This document shows positions 9,284 through 18,970 of a stretch of 64,000 bases of DNA, piece by piece. Made by a program: the position numbers and the translations under genes. Origin of the DNA: Marinobacter caseinilyticus (GTDB lineage Bacteria > Pseudomonadota > Gammaproteobacteria > Pseudomonadales > Oleiphilaceae); the NCBI RefSeq assembly GCF_011074955.1, contig NZ_WUQJ01000020.1, positions 124,001 through 188,000 on the forward strand, written 5' to 3'. The notes under the pieces were generated by a model. It worked only from the letters and a program-made list of their open reading frames with translations, made no database searches and was not told the DNA's origin. Positions within the stretch are counted from its first letter, which is position 1; the number at the start of each line of letters is the position of its first letter.

Positions 9284-9490
9284 ATGTCTACAACTACCGG
9301 TACTGTTAAGTTTTTCAACGAAGCAAAAGGCTTTGGCTTTATTACTCGTGAAAGCGGCCCAGACGTTTTTGTTCACTTCAGCGCCATTCAAGGCGGTGGT
9401 TTCAAGACTCTGGCTGAAGGCCAGCAGGTTGAGTTCACCGTAACCGACGGCCAGAAAGGCCCTCAGGCGGAAAACGTTGTTGCTCTGTAA
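9284..9490 (+). CDS. Cold-shock protein, CspA family
   Basis: A complete 68-residue single cold-shock domain with RNP1 (KGFGFITRE) and RNP2 (VFVHFSAI) motifs. It is a small cytoplasmic RNA/ssDNA chaperone that melts mRNA structure. Start ATG 9284 has an AGGAAG site; an upstream in-frame start at 9263 adds seven residues that the family lacks. A strong intrinsic terminator follows within 20 bp, so it is monocistronic. Confidence 0.97.
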   Translation: MSTTTGTVKFFNEAKGFGFITRESGPDVFVHFSAIQGGGFKTLAEGQQVEFTVTDGQKGPQAENVVAL

Positions 9491-9506
9491 ATAACAGACA
9501 GCACGT

Positions 9507-9534
9507 AAAAAGGCAGCCTCGGCTGCCTTTTTTA
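9507..9534 (+). terminator. Rho-independent terminator of the cold-shock gene
   Basis: GGCAGCC (9512-9518), a TC spacer, GGCTGCC (9521-9527), then a run of seven T. The A-run before the stem also allows function on the other strand. Confidence 0.93.
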
Positions 9535-10046
9535 TTGCCTGCTCGAAAGTGCTTGTCGCACCACACAGGCCCTTACTCCCCCGCACAAACCGCTCTCCAC
9601 ACGACCGTGCTGGCCGCCCAGCCTTCCCACCGACCAAAAAAACCACAACCTGACTCATACACTGCCGAAGCCGGTCTTTTAATTCGGTTGGGGATGAACG
9701 TATCGTCTCCAGTTAACCTCTTTGCTGACCGAGTATCGGAGCATTGCCAATACCGGCGGCGCCAGCGGCCCCTGGCCCTCACCGACCACCCGAGCAACAA
9801 AGCTCATCGCGGATTGGCGTGAAAGCCAACGATCACCAAAGACTCGGCTGCCGACACCGTTCGCCGGTGCCACTGCATCACCTCAGACCACGGCAAGGCC
9901 CGATCGAGGCTCAGGGGCCTGCCGGCCGTCCCCAAGCGGATGCGTCGGCGCCGAAGAGCCTTCCGGCCGCATAGGTGGGCGCTCCCGTTCCACATAACCG
10001 AGCGCCACTGGAAACGCCACCTACCAGTGCCTGGACATACTGATCG
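9535..10046. other. 512-base gap without a recognisable gene
   Basis: Lies between the cold-shock terminator and the end of choV. Short open frames exist on both strands, but none has a ribosome site or a recognisable protein. I see no tRNA, repeat or clear terminator for the cho operon here. Confidence 0.5.
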
Positions 10047-11228
10047 TTAGCTGTCGTCCAGATGCTTGCCCAACATGGCGTGGTACAGCTCCCGATCACC
10101 AATGGCGCCCGTGATCTGGCCGTCTACTTCCACCAACAGGCTGTGACCGGTGAAATAACGGATTTCGACCGCGTCCCGCAACGGGGTGTCCGGCGCAATG
10201 CGGGTAGGCTGCTTGGCAAGACTGTCGATCGGCTGGCCCTCTTCCCACGGCTGAGTCTGAAACGTCTGACCAGCGCTGGTCACAATGGCTTTTTCAGCCA
10301 CATCCGGGGTGTGCAACCAGGTGTCGTAACGCTTGTTGAGGCAGCGATTGCCGTCGGCGTCTTCCTGCACCTGCTCGATTGGCAGCGCCAGCGACCGGGC
10401 GGCCAATACATTGAGCGGATTGGTGCTGGCAACAAAACTTTTAACGTAATCATTCTCTGGCTGCAGCACGATCGACTCCGGCTTACCATGCTGGACGATC
10501 TGGCCGTCCTTCATGATGGCAATGTGCGAGCCCAGCTTCAGGGCCTCGTCCAGATCATGACTGACAAACACAATGGTCTTCTGCAACTCGTCCTGCAGGG
10601 TCAGCAGTTCGTCCTGGAGCTGGTTCCGGATCAGCGGGTCCAACGCTGAAAACGGCTCGTCCATCAACAGAATTTCCGACTCCGTTGCCAGTGCCCGCGC
10701 CAGACCCACGCGCTGACGCATACCGCCTGACAGCTCATCCGGCCGGCATTTAGCCCAGCCCTCAAGACCCACCAGTTCCAGCTGCCGTGCGACCTTCTTG
10801 CGGCGCTCGGCTTTGCCGAGGCCTTGCAGCTCAAGACCAAAGCCGACATTGTCTTCCACCGTCAGCCAGGGCATCAGGGCGAAATTCTGGAAGACCATGG
10901 AGATGCACCGGGTACGAATATCTCGTTGCACCGTTTCGCTGGCCTGGGTGAAGTCCACCATGTCGCCATCGTGCTGAACGCGGATGGCCCCGCTGGTAAC
11001 ATCATTCAAGCCATTCACGCAGCGCAGCAGGCTCGATTTACCGGAGCCGGACAGCCCCATTAATACGCAAATCTCACCTTTTTTTATGCTCAGATTAGCG
11101 CCCTGAACACCCACCACCAGGCCGGTCTGCTCACGGATCGCAGATCGCTCCAGGCCCTGTTCAATCAGAGGGAGCGCACGCTGGGGCTGCTTGCCAAAAA
11201 CGACGTTAACATTCTCGATCTCAATCAT
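10047..11228 (-). CDS. choV: Choline/glycine betaine ABC transporter, ATP-binding protein
   Basis: A 393-residue ATPase of the ProV/ChoV type. Walker A is GLSGSGKSSLL, the ABC signature LSGGMRQRVGLARAL, Walker B EILLMDEPFSALD, and the switch His is in FVSHDLDEAL. The C-terminal extension is CBS-like and ends GDRELYHAMLGKHLDDS. It powers import by ChoW with ChoX. Its start ATG overlaps the choW stop by four bases, showing translational coupling. It is the last gene of the bet-cho operon. Confidence 0.95.
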   Translation of the reverse strand: MIEIENVNVVFGKQPQRALPLIEQGLERSAIREQTGLVVGVQGANLSIKKGEICVLMGLSGSGKSSLLRCVNGLNDVTSGAIRVQHDGDMVDFTQASETVQRDIRTRCISMVFQNFALMPWLTVEDNVGFGLELQGLGKAERRKKVARQLELVGLEGWAKCRPDELSGGMRQRVGLARALATESEILLMDEPFSALDPLIRNQLQDELLTLQDELQKTIVFVSHDLDEALKLGSHIAIMKDGQIVQHGKPESIVLQPENDYVKSFVASTNPLNVLAARSLALPIEQVQEDADGNRCLNKRYDTWLHTPDVAEKAIVTSAGQTFQTQPWEEGQPIDSLAKQPTRIAPDTPLRDAVEIRYFTGHSLLVEVDGQITGAIGDRELYHAMLGKHLDDS

Positions 11229-12082
11229 GATGACGCCTCCTGAGCACCCTTCTGACGGAAAAACCGGTCCATCCAGATGGCCAGCAATACAATGGCCAAA
11301 CCAGCCTCAAAACCTTTGCCAATGTCGACCGTGTTCAATGCCCGAACCACCGGCACGCCCAAACCGTCGGCGCCCACCAGGGCGGCAATCACCACCATCG
11401 AGAGCGACAGCATGATGCACTGGGTAATCCCGGCACCAATGGAGCTCATGGCCGCGGGCAGCTCAACCTTGACCAGCAGCTGGCGATTGGTGCAGCCAAA
11501 CGCCTTACCGGCTTCCACCAGCTCTTTGGGCACCTGGGAGATACCCAGATACGTCAGCCGTACCGGGGCGGCTATGGCGAAAATCACCGTCGAAATCACC
11601 CCCGGCACCACCCCGAGACCGAACAGGGTCAACGTGGGAATCAGGTACACAAACGGCGGAATGGTCTGCATCAAATCCAGCACCGGCTGCAAAAACTTGT
11701 ACAACCATCGGCTGTGGGCCGCATAGATGCCCAGCGGGACACCGATCACCACGCACAGCAGGGTGGCGTAGAGCACCAGCGACAGGGTCGCCATGGTGTC
11801 TTCCCAGTACCCGATGTTCCAGATCAGCAGAAAACTTGCGGCCGTAAATCCGGTCAGCCCCCACTGGCGGTGACGGAGATGCGCCGCCACGGTGAACAGC
11901 ACCACCATCGCACTGGGTGGTACCCACAACAGGGCGCCGGTCAGGCCGTGGATCATGCTGCTCAGGGTTTCGGAAACCGCGTCGAAAAAGCCGCTAAAGT
12001 TGACGACCAGAAAATCAACAACGCTTTCCATGAAGTCGCCGAAAGGCAATTGATGCTCGGTTATCCAGCTCATGGCATTCAT
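11225..12082 (-). CDS. choW: Choline/glycine betaine ABC transporter, permease
   Basis: A 285-residue inner-membrane protein with about six helices and the permease coupling segment around APVRLTYLGISQVPKELVEA and AFGCTNRQLLVKVELPAA, typical of ProW/ChoW. It makes the channel for choline with ChoV energising it. Linked by ATGA overlap to choV and separated from choX by 102 bp that hold a stem-loop. Confidence 0.95.
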   Translation of the reverse strand: MNAMSWITEHQLPFGDFMESVVDFLVVNFSGFFDAVSETLSSMIHGLTGALLWVPPSAMVVLFTVAAHLRHRQWGLTGFTAASFLLIWNIGYWEDTMATLSLVLYATLLCVVIGVPLGIYAAHSRWLYKFLQPVLDLMQTIPPFVYLIPTLTLFGLGVVPGVISTVIFAIAAPVRLTYLGISQVPKELVEAGKAFGCTNRQLLVKVELPAAMSSIGAGITQCIMLSLSMVVIAALVGADGLGVPVVRALNTVDIGKGFEAGLAIVLLAIWMDRFFRQKGAQEASS

Positions 12083-12144
12083 TCTTGTTGGGCGCGGGCC
12101 GAAACCGGCACCGAAAATGGAAGGTATTTGTTTCCGCTAACATC

Positions 12145-12176
12145 GGGTGCGCTGGGCCCTATTGGCCAGAGCACCC
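12145..12176 (-). promoter_or_regulatory. Intercistronic stem-loop between choX and choW
   Basis: GGGTGC (12145-12150) pairs with GCACCC (12171-12176), with CTGGGCC/TGGCCAG inside adding further pairs. No U-run follows. Such hairpins after a binding-protein gene often protect the 5' mRNA segment so that more binding protein than permease is made; that role is inferred. Confidence 0.55.
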
Positions 12177-12184
12177 GCCCGTCA

Positions 12185-13114
12185 TTACTTCAGGGAAGCC
12201 TTGACTGCCGCCAGCGCAGCGTCACCGTTCAGCGTGCTGACACCCTTCAGCCAGTCTTCCAATACCGCAGGGTTATTGGCCAGCCAGGCATGAGCGGCGT
12301 CCCGAGGCTCTTCGCCGTCGTTCAGGATGGCGCCCATTACTTCATTTTCCATGGCCAGTGAGAACGTCATGTTGCTCAACAGCTTACCCACGTTCGGGCA
12401 TTCACTCAGATAGCCTTTGCGAACGTTGGTATGAACCGTGGCGCCGCCATAGTTGGGGCCGAAAAAATCATCACCGCCATCCAGGTACGCCAGTTCATGA
12501 TTGGCGTTCATCGGGTGCGGTTCCCACGCCAGAAATACCACCCACTCATCACGACGGACAGCACGACCGACCTGGGACAACATGCCGGCTTCACTGGACT
12601 CGACCACCCGGAACTCACCCAGACCAAAGGCGTCTTTCTCAATCATGTCCTGGATCAGGCGGTTGCCGTCATTGCCAGGCTCGATGCCGTAGATGCGACC
12701 ATCAAACTGGTCGGTGTTTTTGGCGATGTCAGCAAAGCTGGTGACACCGGCATCGTAAACATACTGCGGTACCGCCAGGGTGTATTTGGCGCCCTCCAGG
12801 TTGGTCACTACCGTCTCAACGTCGCCGCTGTCGAGATAAGGCCGCACGTCCGCTTCCATGGTCGGCATCCAATTGCCCAGGAACACGTCAATGTCTTCGT
12901 TCTTCATTGAGCGGTAGGTGACGGGAACCGACAGCACTTTCGCGTCCGGCTCATAGCCCATGCCCGCCAGAACTTCTGAGGCCAGCGCCGTGGTGGCGGT
13001 GATATCGGTCCAGCCGACGTCAGCAAATTGTACCGATTTGCACTCGGCGTTCGGCGCAGCCAGGGCGGCACCACTGATAGCAAGGCCAGCACAGGCCAGG
13101 ATGATTTTTTTCAC
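12185..13114 (-). CDS. choX: Choline ABC transporter substrate-binding protein
   Basis: A 309-residue periplasmic binding protein with a clear signal peptide (MKKIILACAGLAISGAALA). It begins the mature part with CKSVQFADVGWTDITATTA and has the OpuAC/ProX-type features VFLGNWMPTMEADVRPYL and VVFLAWEPHPMNANHELAYL. The Trp-rich segments supply the aromatic box for the quaternary ammonium. It delivers choline, possibly betaine too, to ChoWV. Located directly after betA, which favours choline as ligand. Confidence 0.94.
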   Translation of the reverse strand: MKKIILACAGLAISGAALAAPNAECKSVQFADVGWTDITATTALASEVLAGMGYEPDAKVLSVPVTYRSMKNEDIDVFLGNWMPTMEADVRPYLDSGDVETVVTNLEGAKYTLAVPQYVYDAGVTSFADIAKNTDQFDGRIYGIEPGNDGNRLIQDMIEKDAFGLGEFRVVESSEAGMLSQVGRAVRRDEWVVFLAWEPHPMNANHELAYLDGGDDFFGPNYGGATVHTNVRKGYLSECPNVGKLLSNMTFSLAMENEVMGAILNDGEEPRDAAHAWLANNPAVLEDWLKGVSTLNGDAALAAVKASLK

Positions 13115-13142
13115 TTGTCGTTCTCCTTTCTCGGTTATCGTT

Positions 13143-13160
13143 CACAGCATTAGCGCTGTG
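13143..13160 (-). promoter_or_regulatory. Small stem-loop over the betA stop codon
   Basis: CACAGC (13143-13148) and GCTGTG (13155-13160) form a 6-bp hairpin that includes the betA stop codon, between betA and choX. No T-run, so more likely an mRNA stability or attenuation element than a terminator. Confidence 0.4.
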
Positions 13161-14850
13161 CATTCTTCCAATCAGGGTGTTCCCAGATGGGCGCCTTGGA
13201 CGGCGGTAGCGGCTCGAGGCCTAGGATGTGATCCGCGCATTTCTCGGCCAGCATGATGGTGGGCCCGTTCAGGTTGCCACTCACCAAGCTCGGCATAATG
13301 GAAGCGTCCACCACCCTTAAATTCTGGATGCCGTAGACCCGCGCCTGTTCGTCCACCACCGCCATCGGGTCGTCCGCGGCACCCATCTTGCAGGTGCATG
13401 AGGGGTGATACGCGCTGTCGGCGTACTCCCTGACAAACGCATCAATGCCTTCCTCCGACGTCACTTTGGCGCCGGGCCGTAATTCTTCGCCCCGGAACGG
13501 ATCAAATGCTGACTGGGCGAATATCTCCCGGGTCAGCTTGACGCTTTCACGCATCTCCCAGCGATCACGCTCGGTGCTGAGCAGGTTCGGCTCAATGATC
13601 GGGTGATCGCCGGGCTTGGCGGTTTTCAGTTTCAGATAGCCGCGACTGGTGGGCCGCATGGGGCCGACATGAACCTGAAAACCGTGGCATTCGGCATCTT
13701 TTCGGCCGTGGTCCAGGACCTGTGACGGTAAGAAGTGGAACTGGATATCGGGGTGCTGCACGCCTGCTTCGGAGCGGATGAATCCTCCAGCTTCCAGGTG
13801 CGCAGTTCGGCAGGCCCCCCAATCATGGCTCAGGAACCATTTCGCGCCGGCAATCGTCTTGCCCGGCTGGGTGGTGTACTTATAGAGCGTAACCGGCTGA
13901 GTTGCCTTGTGCTGAACATACAGCTCCAGATGGTCCTGCAGATTCTTGCCCACGCCGGGCAAATCCGCCACCACCGGAATGTTGTGCTCTTCCAGTTCGG
14001 CGGCCGCGCCAATACCCGACAGCATCAGCAATTGCGGGGAATTGATCGCACCACCGCTGACAACCACTTCCTTACGCGCCGCAACCCGAACGGTACGACC
14101 GTCCTGAATGTACTCGACCCCCACAGCAGTGGCGCCGTCAAACAGAATGCGGGTCGTCATGGCGCCGGTTTCAGTGGTCAGGTTCGGACGCGCCAGCACC
14201 GGCCTCAAATAGGCCTGGGCTGCACTCCAGCGCTTGCCATTGCGGATGGTCATGTCCATCTCGCCGACGCCTTCCTGCTGGTAGCCGTTCATGTCTTCGG
14301 TGTAGGGGTACCCGGCCTGCTGGCCCGCCTTGATGAACGCGCCGAATAACGGGTTGGGCTCGTCACCGGTATGCACATTCAGGGGGCCGTCGCCGCCCCG
14401 GTAGTCGTCCGCACCTTTCTCCCGGCTTTCCGCTCGTTGGAAATAGGGCAGGACATCCTGGTAGCGCCAGCCTGTGGCACCTTCGTCGTGCCAACGGTCG
14501 TAATCGTAGGCGTGGCCGCGCACATACACCATGGCGTTCAGGGTCGAGCCACCGCCCCAGACTTTGCCGCGGGGCCAGTACAGCCGCCGACTGTTCAGGA
14601 ATTTCTGCGGTTCGGTGTGGTAGTACCAGTTGTATTTGGCATCCATCAGGTTGTACATCAGCGCCGCGGGCATATGGATTTTCCAGGTGTCATCCCGCCG
14701 TCCCGCTTCAAGCACCAGCACTGTCTCTCCGGCGTTCTCGCTCAATCGATTGGCCAGAACACACCCAGCCGAACCGGTCCCGACAATGACATAGTCGAAT
14801 TCATGATCAAATTGCAAAGCTGTCTCCTTCACGCGAACCTTGGCATTCAA
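13150..14850 (-). CDS. betA: Choline dehydrogenase
   Basis: GMC-family flavoprotein of 566 residues that oxidises choline to betaine aldehyde at the inner membrane. The FAD dinucleotide motif YVIVGTGSAGCVLANRLSE is at the N-terminus. WPRGKVWGGGSTLNAMVYVR and SGGAINSPQLLMLSGIG are the two GMC signatures, and the catalytic His region is YHPSCTCKMG near the C-terminus. Length is normal for BetA. The gene follows betB by 21 bp in the bet-cho operon. Confidence 0.96.
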   Translation of the reverse strand: MNAKVRVKETALQFDHEFDYVIVGTGSAGCVLANRLSENAGETVLVLEAGRRDDTWKIHMPAALMYNLMDAKYNWYYHTEPQKFLNSRRLYWPRGKVWGGGSTLNAMVYVRGHAYDYDRWHDEGATGWRYQDVLPYFQRAESREKGADDYRGGDGPLNVHTGDEPNPLFGAFIKAGQQAGYPYTEDMNGYQQEGVGEMDMTIRNGKRWSAAQAYLRPVLARPNLTTETGAMTTRILFDGATAVGVEYIQDGRTVRVAARKEVVVSGGAINSPQLLMLSGIGAAAELEEHNIPVVADLPGVGKNLQDHLELYVQHKATQPVTLYKYTTQPGKTIAGAKWFLSHDWGACRTAHLEAGGFIRSEAGVQHPDIQFHFLPSQVLDHGRKDAECHGFQVHVGPMRPTSRGYLKLKTAKPGDHPIIEPNLLSTERDRWEMRESVKLTREIFAQSAFDPFRGEELRPGAKVTSEEGIDAFVREYADSAYHPSCTCKMGAADDPMAVVDEQARVYGIQNLRVVDASIMPSLVSGNLNGPTIMLAEKCADHILGLEPLPPSKAPIWEHPDWKNAQR

Positions 14851-14871
14851 TACCTGTCACGGGGCAGGCCA

Positions 14872-16335
14872 TCAAAAGGGCGCCTCCAGGGGGGCCATGC
14901 CGACATAAACCGATTTGATCTGGGTATAGTGGTCAAGGGCCGCACGGCCATTCTCTCGCCCCAGACCCGACAGCTTGTAACCGCCCACCGGCATTTCCGC
15001 CGGTGAGGCACCAAAACTGTTGATCCAGCAGATACCTGCCATCAATTGGTGAATGACCCGATGGGCCCGCACCCCATCACGGCTGAACACGCCAGCGGCG
15101 AGACCGTAATCGGAGTCGTTGGCGCGGCCAATGACCTCATCCTCGGTATCAAATGGCAGCACCGACATCACCGGGCCAAAAATTTCTTCACGGACAATGG
15201 TCATTGAGTCCGTGCAGTCGGCAAACACCGTGGGCGCGACGAAATACCCCTGTTCACACCCGGCCGGTTGTAAGGCGGTACCACCGGTCAGCAGGCGTGC
15301 ACCCTCGGCCTTGCCGCTGGCAATGTAGCCGAGCACCAGATCTCGGTGGCCAGCACTGATCAGCGCCCCGAAATTGGTCTCCGGATTTTCCGGATCACCG
15401 GCCACAATGTTGTTCTCGGTGCGCTCGACCAGTGCCTTCAGGAAAGCGTCGTAGACTTTCCGCTGCACAAACACCCGGGTGCCGTTGGTGCAGATTTCCC
15501 CCTGGGTGTAAAAGTTGCCCAGCATGGCGGCGGATACCGCCTGCTCCAGATCGGCATCATCAAAGATGATCAGCGGCGACTTGCCACCGAGTTCCATGGT
15601 GACGGACTTCAGGGTCCGGGCCGAGTCGGCCATCACCGTGCGGCCGGTTTTGGCTTCACCGGTAAACGACACTTTGGCGATCGCCGGGTCTGCGGTCAGC
15701 ATCTGCCCGACCCGATAGTCACCCTGCACGACATTGAAAACGCCGGCCGGCACGCCCGCCGCAATGTAGATTTCAGCCAGTTTAATGGCACCCAGCGGCG
15801 TTTCTTCCGACGGCTTGAAGATCATGCTGTTGCCACAGGCCAGCGCTGGCGCTGACTTCCAGCAGGCAATCTGCAGCGGGTAGTTCCAGGCGCCGATACC
15901 GGCGCACACCCCCAGTGGCTCACGCCGGGTGTAGAAAAAGTCCGGCCCCACCTGCTGGCTTTCACCCACAATGCTTGAGGCCTGGCCGCCAAAGTACTCC
16001 ACCGCATCGGCGCCGGTCACCACATCCACCACGCTGGCCTCCTGCCACGGTTTGCCGGTATCACGAACTTCCACTCCGGCCAAACGGTCGTTTTGCTCGC
16101 GCAGCATCGCGGCCGCCCGGTTCAGAATGCGCCCACGCTCCAGACCGGACAGCGCCGACCAGGTCTCGAAACCTTTTTGGGCACTGGCAACAGCGGCCTG
16201 CATGACGGAATCGTCGGCCTGTTCAACCTGGTAAATTACCTGGCCAGTGGCAGGGTTCACCACGTCAAAACGCGCGCCGCTCTGATTGGCCAGCGGCTGG
16301 CCGTCAACAAATGATTGATATAGAGGCAGTGACAT
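14872..16335 (-). CDS. betB: Betaine-aldehyde dehydrogenase
   Basis: Aldehyde dehydrogenase of 487 residues that makes glycine betaine from betaine aldehyde with NAD(P)+. The catalytic Glu motif is [10 protein letters not shown] and the catalytic Cys lies in [15 protein letters not shown]; cofactor binding is at [22 protein letters not shown] and [20 protein letters not shown] match BetB. Its start codon overlaps the betI stop (ATGA), so the two are coupled. Confidence 0.96.
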   Translation of the reverse strand: MSLPLYQSFVDGQPLANQSGARFDVVNPATGQVIYQVEQADDSVMQAAVASAQKGFETWSALSGLERGRILNRAAAMLREQNDRLAGVEVRDTGKPWQEASVVDVVTGADAVEYFGGQASSIVGESQQVGPDFFYTRREPLGVCAGIGAWNYPLQIACWKSAPALACGNSMIFKPSEETPLGAIKLAEIYIAAGVPAGVFNVVQGDYRVGQMLTADPAIAKVSFTGEAKTGRTVMADSARTLKSVTMELGGKSPLIIFDDADLEQAVSAAMLGNFYTQGEICTNGTRVFVQRKVYDAFLKALVERTENNIVAGDPENPETNFGALISAGHRDLVLGYIASGKAEGARLLTGGTALQPAGCEQGYFVAPTVFADCTDSMTIVREEIFGPVMSVLPFDTEDEVIGRANDSDYGLAAGVFSRDGVRAHRVIHQLMAGICWINSFGASPAEMPVGGYKLSGLGRENGRAALDHYTQIKSVYVGMAPLEAPF

Positions 16336-16931
16336 CAGTGGACTCCGTTGTTCGCATAAATGGCTTGATCGATGTAGGTCTTACACAAGGCGACCGCTTC
16401 GTTTGGCTCAATGCGACCCTCGCTCATGGCTGCGCGCAGCCAGAAGCCGTCAATTAAAGCGGCAATCGTTTGTGCCGTTGTGAGGGCCCGCTCCGGAGGC
16501 ATTAACTGATGCAGGTAGAACACGAGATTGGACAGCAGGCGCCGCTCATTAACACGCTGTAGACGCATCAGTTCGGGGCTGTGCATGGCTTGAGTCCAGA
16601 ACGCGAGCCAGGTTTTGGCAGACTGGGCATTGGTTTGAACACCCGAGAAATTGGCATCAACAATGGCCATCAGACGCTCACGGGGCTCATTGGGCCGCGC
16701 GGCCATCAGCGCTTGCACATCGTGCCGCAGGGAGGACAGCAGATACCGCATGGTGGCTTCCAGCAGCCCCTGCTTGCTCCCGAAATAGTGGCTCACAATG
16801 CCGACCGACAGTTCCGAGGCCCCGGCAATCTTGCCAATCGTGGCGCCCTGAAAACCATGCTGCTCAATCACTTTCAATGTCGCTTCGATCAACTGCTGCC
16901 GTCGAATGGTCTCCACACCCGGTCTTGCCAT
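16335..16931 (-). CDS. betI: Choline-responsive TetR repressor
   Basis: A 198-residue TetR-type repressor beginning with the BetI-typical [19 protein letters not shown]. The helix-turn-helix [20 protein letters not shown] is followed by [20 protein letters not shown]. Choline is the known inducer in the family. First gene of the operon, 20 bp downstream of two operator-like repeats, so it should repress its own operon. Confidence 0.95.
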   Translation of the reverse strand: MARPGVETIRRQQLIEATLKVIEQHGFQGATIGKIAGASELSVGIVSHYFGSKQGLLEATMRYLLSSLRHDVQALMAARPNEPRERLMAIVDANFSGVQTNAQSAKTWLAFWTQAMHSPELMRLQRVNERRLLSNLVFYLHQLMPPERALTTAQTIAALIDGFWLRAAMSEGRIEPNEAVALCKTYIDQAIYANNGVH

Positions 16932-16950
16932 GCCACCCTCATCACTCTGT

Positions 16951-16986
16951 TTGAACGAATATTCAATTTATTGAACGAGTATTCAA
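16951..16986 (-). promoter_or_regulatory. Double BetI-type operator
   Basis: TTGAACGAATATTCAA (16951-16966) and TTGAACGAGTATTCAA (16971-16986) are two near-identical 16-bp boxes with dyad ends TTGAA/TTCAA. They are 20 bp apart centre to centre, about two helical turns, and immediately precede betI. The TTGAACG half matches the known style of BetI sites. The promoter should overlap them. Confidence 0.85.
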
Positions 16987-17031
16987 CATTGACAGGTTAA
17001 TGGTTTGAAGACTAAAGATCAAACCCACACA

Positions 17032-17053
17032 AAAAGCCCGAAAATGGGCTTTT
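17032..17053 (-). terminator. Rho-independent terminator downstream of lysO
   Basis: AAAAGCCC and GGGCTTTT enclose a GAAAAT loop. Read leftward, the stem ends in a T-run, placing it 70 bp after the stop of the exporter gene and before the bet operon promoter. Confidence 0.85.
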
Positions 17054-17122
17054 GCAGGAACAAACGGTCAAATTACCGGCAATATTGCGGGGGAAAGTGC
17101 ATCTACCACGAAATAAAATGGA

Positions 17123-18028
17123 TTACAGGGCGAGGAAAAGTCCCATGAGAACGGGCGAGATAAACGACAAAATGAACCCGGAGGCGATGGCCACCGGCAC
17201 ACAATCAAGGCCACCGCTGCTGCGAATGATGGGTAGGGTAAAATCCATCGCCGTCGCACCGCCATAACCTATCGCCATCGCCGGCCGCTGGTTGATGACC
17301 ATGGGAATCAGCGCCAGCGCTATGATCTCCCTCAGCACATCGTTGAGGAAGGCCACACCACCCCAGGCTGGCCCCAAGGCATCCCCCACGACAATGCCAG
17401 ACAATGAATACCAGCCAAACCCGGACGCCAACGCCAGAGTGTCATGCCAGGGCAACGCCAGCAGCGGGACCAACATCAGTCCGGCCAGCATTGAACTCAA
17501 CGCCAGGCTGACGGCTATGCCCAGCCCCTGACGGTTAACCAGTAGCCGGCGCAACGACAACCCGACATTGCGAAGCTGAAGACCGATTAGCAGCAGCAAC
17601 ACCATCAGCGCCCAGGTTGCCACAGCCTCCACTTGCGGTAACGGCGGCAGGACAAAATAGCCCGCCAACAACCCCGCTACCACCGCCGAGAGTGGTTTTA
17701 CAGCCGACAAGAACAAGCGCTGATACCGCAACGGTCCCGACGCGACGCTGGGCGCCAACGTCATTGGTTGCCACCGATGCCACAACCAGAGCCCCAGCAT
17801 GTTGAACACAAACAGGGCAACCACCAGCATGGCCACTTGCGAGGCCATGGCGCCCAGTTGCCCCCAGAGCCCTTCCATCTGACCCAGACCGATTCCCAAC
17901 AACGCCAGAATAAAGTAGACCAGGCCCTCCACACTGTGATGCATCGCCGTCATCAGGGCCCGATGGTGCAATGGAATGGCAAAACCGAGAAACAGGGGCA
18001 CAAGAATCAGCAAGGCACCGGTAAGCAT
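17123..18028 (-). CDS. lysO: LysO family (YbjE/DUF340) membrane exporter
   Basis: A 301-residue integral membrane protein with about eight hydrophobic helices. The C-terminal half carries the conserved GFGWYSLSGIVVGDALGPAW segment, and GYGGATAMDFTLPIIRSSGG with the end SPVLMGLFLAL is typical of the family. LysO exports L-lysine and toxic lysine analogues in Escherichia coli. Single gene; no lysine riboswitch is visible in the 100 bp upstream. Confidence 0.85.
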   Translation of the reverse strand: MLTGALLILVPLFLGFAIPLHHRALMTAMHHSVEGLVYFILALLGIGLGQMEGLWGQLGAMASQVAMLVVALFVFNMLGLWLWHRWQPMTLAPSVASGPLRYQRLFLSAVKPLSAVVAGLLAGYFVLPPLPQVEAVATWALMVLLLLIGLQLRNVGLSLRRLLVNRQGLGIAVSLALSSMLAGLMLVPLLALPWHDTLALASGFGWYSLSGIVVGDALGPAWGGVAFLNDVLREIIALALIPMVINQRPAMAIGYGGATAMDFTLPIIRSSGGLDCVPVAIASGFILSFISPVLMGLFLAL

Positions 18029-18128
18029 GAAAACCTCAATTGGGGACGGGGCTGGCGTTCAGTCCCGGCGGGTAGCTCTAAAGGGAAGCGCTAATGGATA
18101 GCTCTACTGAAAAGCACTAGCGGGATGT

Positions 18129-18500
18129 TTAACCGATAGGTTCGTGTTGATCGGGATCGAATCGGTAGTCGCCTGCGTTGGCGTCCCGGTCCCGACGGAT
18201 GCTGCGGGCCAGGCGCTGAGCCGTGACCGACCAGACCACATGATGCTCCGGCCGGGCCTCGTAACTTTCACCCAGCAAGGCACCGGCAACCCCTCGCAGG
18301 GCGGCCTCGGCCTGGGCCGCAGTGTGATACGGGCCCTGGCATCGATGGCGCTCTGGCTGGTGTTCATCCGGTCCACTCATGGCGACCAGGGCCCAGATGT
18401 CATCGCCGACGTTTTTGATGTGCAGCTCTACCCGCCGCTCCCGGCGGGTCATCACCAATACACGCAGCGGACTGCGCCCATGAAAGTAATGCAGTTTCAT
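18129..18500 (-). CDS. Hypothetical protein
   Basis: A 123-residue soluble protein with no family I recognise. It is rich in Arg and His, starts MKLHYFHGRSPLRVLVMTRR and contains a possible small beta domain (VELHIKNVGDDIWALVAMSG) followed by a helix with AAQAEAALRGVAGALLG. Codon use matches neighbours. It lies 31 bp downstream of the DUF2288 gene on the same strand, so the two probably form an operon. Confidence 0.65.
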   Translation of the reverse strand: MKLHYFHGRSPLRVLVMTRRERRVELHIKNVGDDIWALVAMSGPDEHQPERHRCQGPYHTAAQAEAALRGVAGALLGESYEARPEHHVVWSVTAQRLARSIRRDRDANAGDYRFDPDQHEPIG

Positions 18501-18531
18501 CAGGCCTTCTTACAAAGTCGATTAGCGTCGA

Positions 18532-18852
18532 TTAGTGCAAACCACCACTGTGCCTGTCTTGAACCAGCACCCAGGGCGCAATCACCACGGCCCAGAGCTC
18601 GGCGTTACGGTCATACCAGGCCTGAGCCAGTGCCGGTGGCACATCACCGACCTGATCGGCACGCATCCATTGCTCAAACCGGGCCTTGTTATCGGCCGTC
18701 AGTTCCGCTGCCACGTCCAGCAGATCCAACTCAGGCGAAACCCTGACAACATGGCCGCGGGCATAATAGGTTTGCAGGTCTCGCCAACCTATTTGCGAGG
18801 TTTCAAGATTTAGCCTGGATTTCAGCTCATCCGTGGCATTTGTGGATGTCAT
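18532..18852 (-). CDS. DUF2288 family protein
   Basis: A protein of about 106 residues matching the DUF2288 pattern: LNLETSQIGWRDLQTYYARG near the start, VRVSPELDLLDVAAELTADN in the middle and AELWAVVIAPWVLVQDR at the end. Function unknown; cytoplasmic. ATG at 18852 is chosen over a GTG at 18870 because GAGGA lies five bases before it. Confidence 0.85.
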   Translation of the reverse strand: MTSTNATDELKSRLNLETSQIGWRDLQTYYARGHVVRVSPELDLLDVAAELTADNKARFEQWMRADQVGDVPPALAQAWYDRNAELWAVVIAPWVLVQDRHSGGLH

Positions 18853-18970
18853 AGGTGTCCTCGCGTTCACAGTCTGTCAATGGATGACGCCATTACCCGC
18901 CTCGCTCTCAAGCGTTTGCCATCCATTGATTTAGCGTCCCACGAAACCGGCACTATGACAACCACTGGTC

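Noticed and set aside
18029-18128. Lysine riboswitch before lysO
   Set aside because: The upstream gap is only about 100 bases and shows none of the riboswitch's conserved helices.
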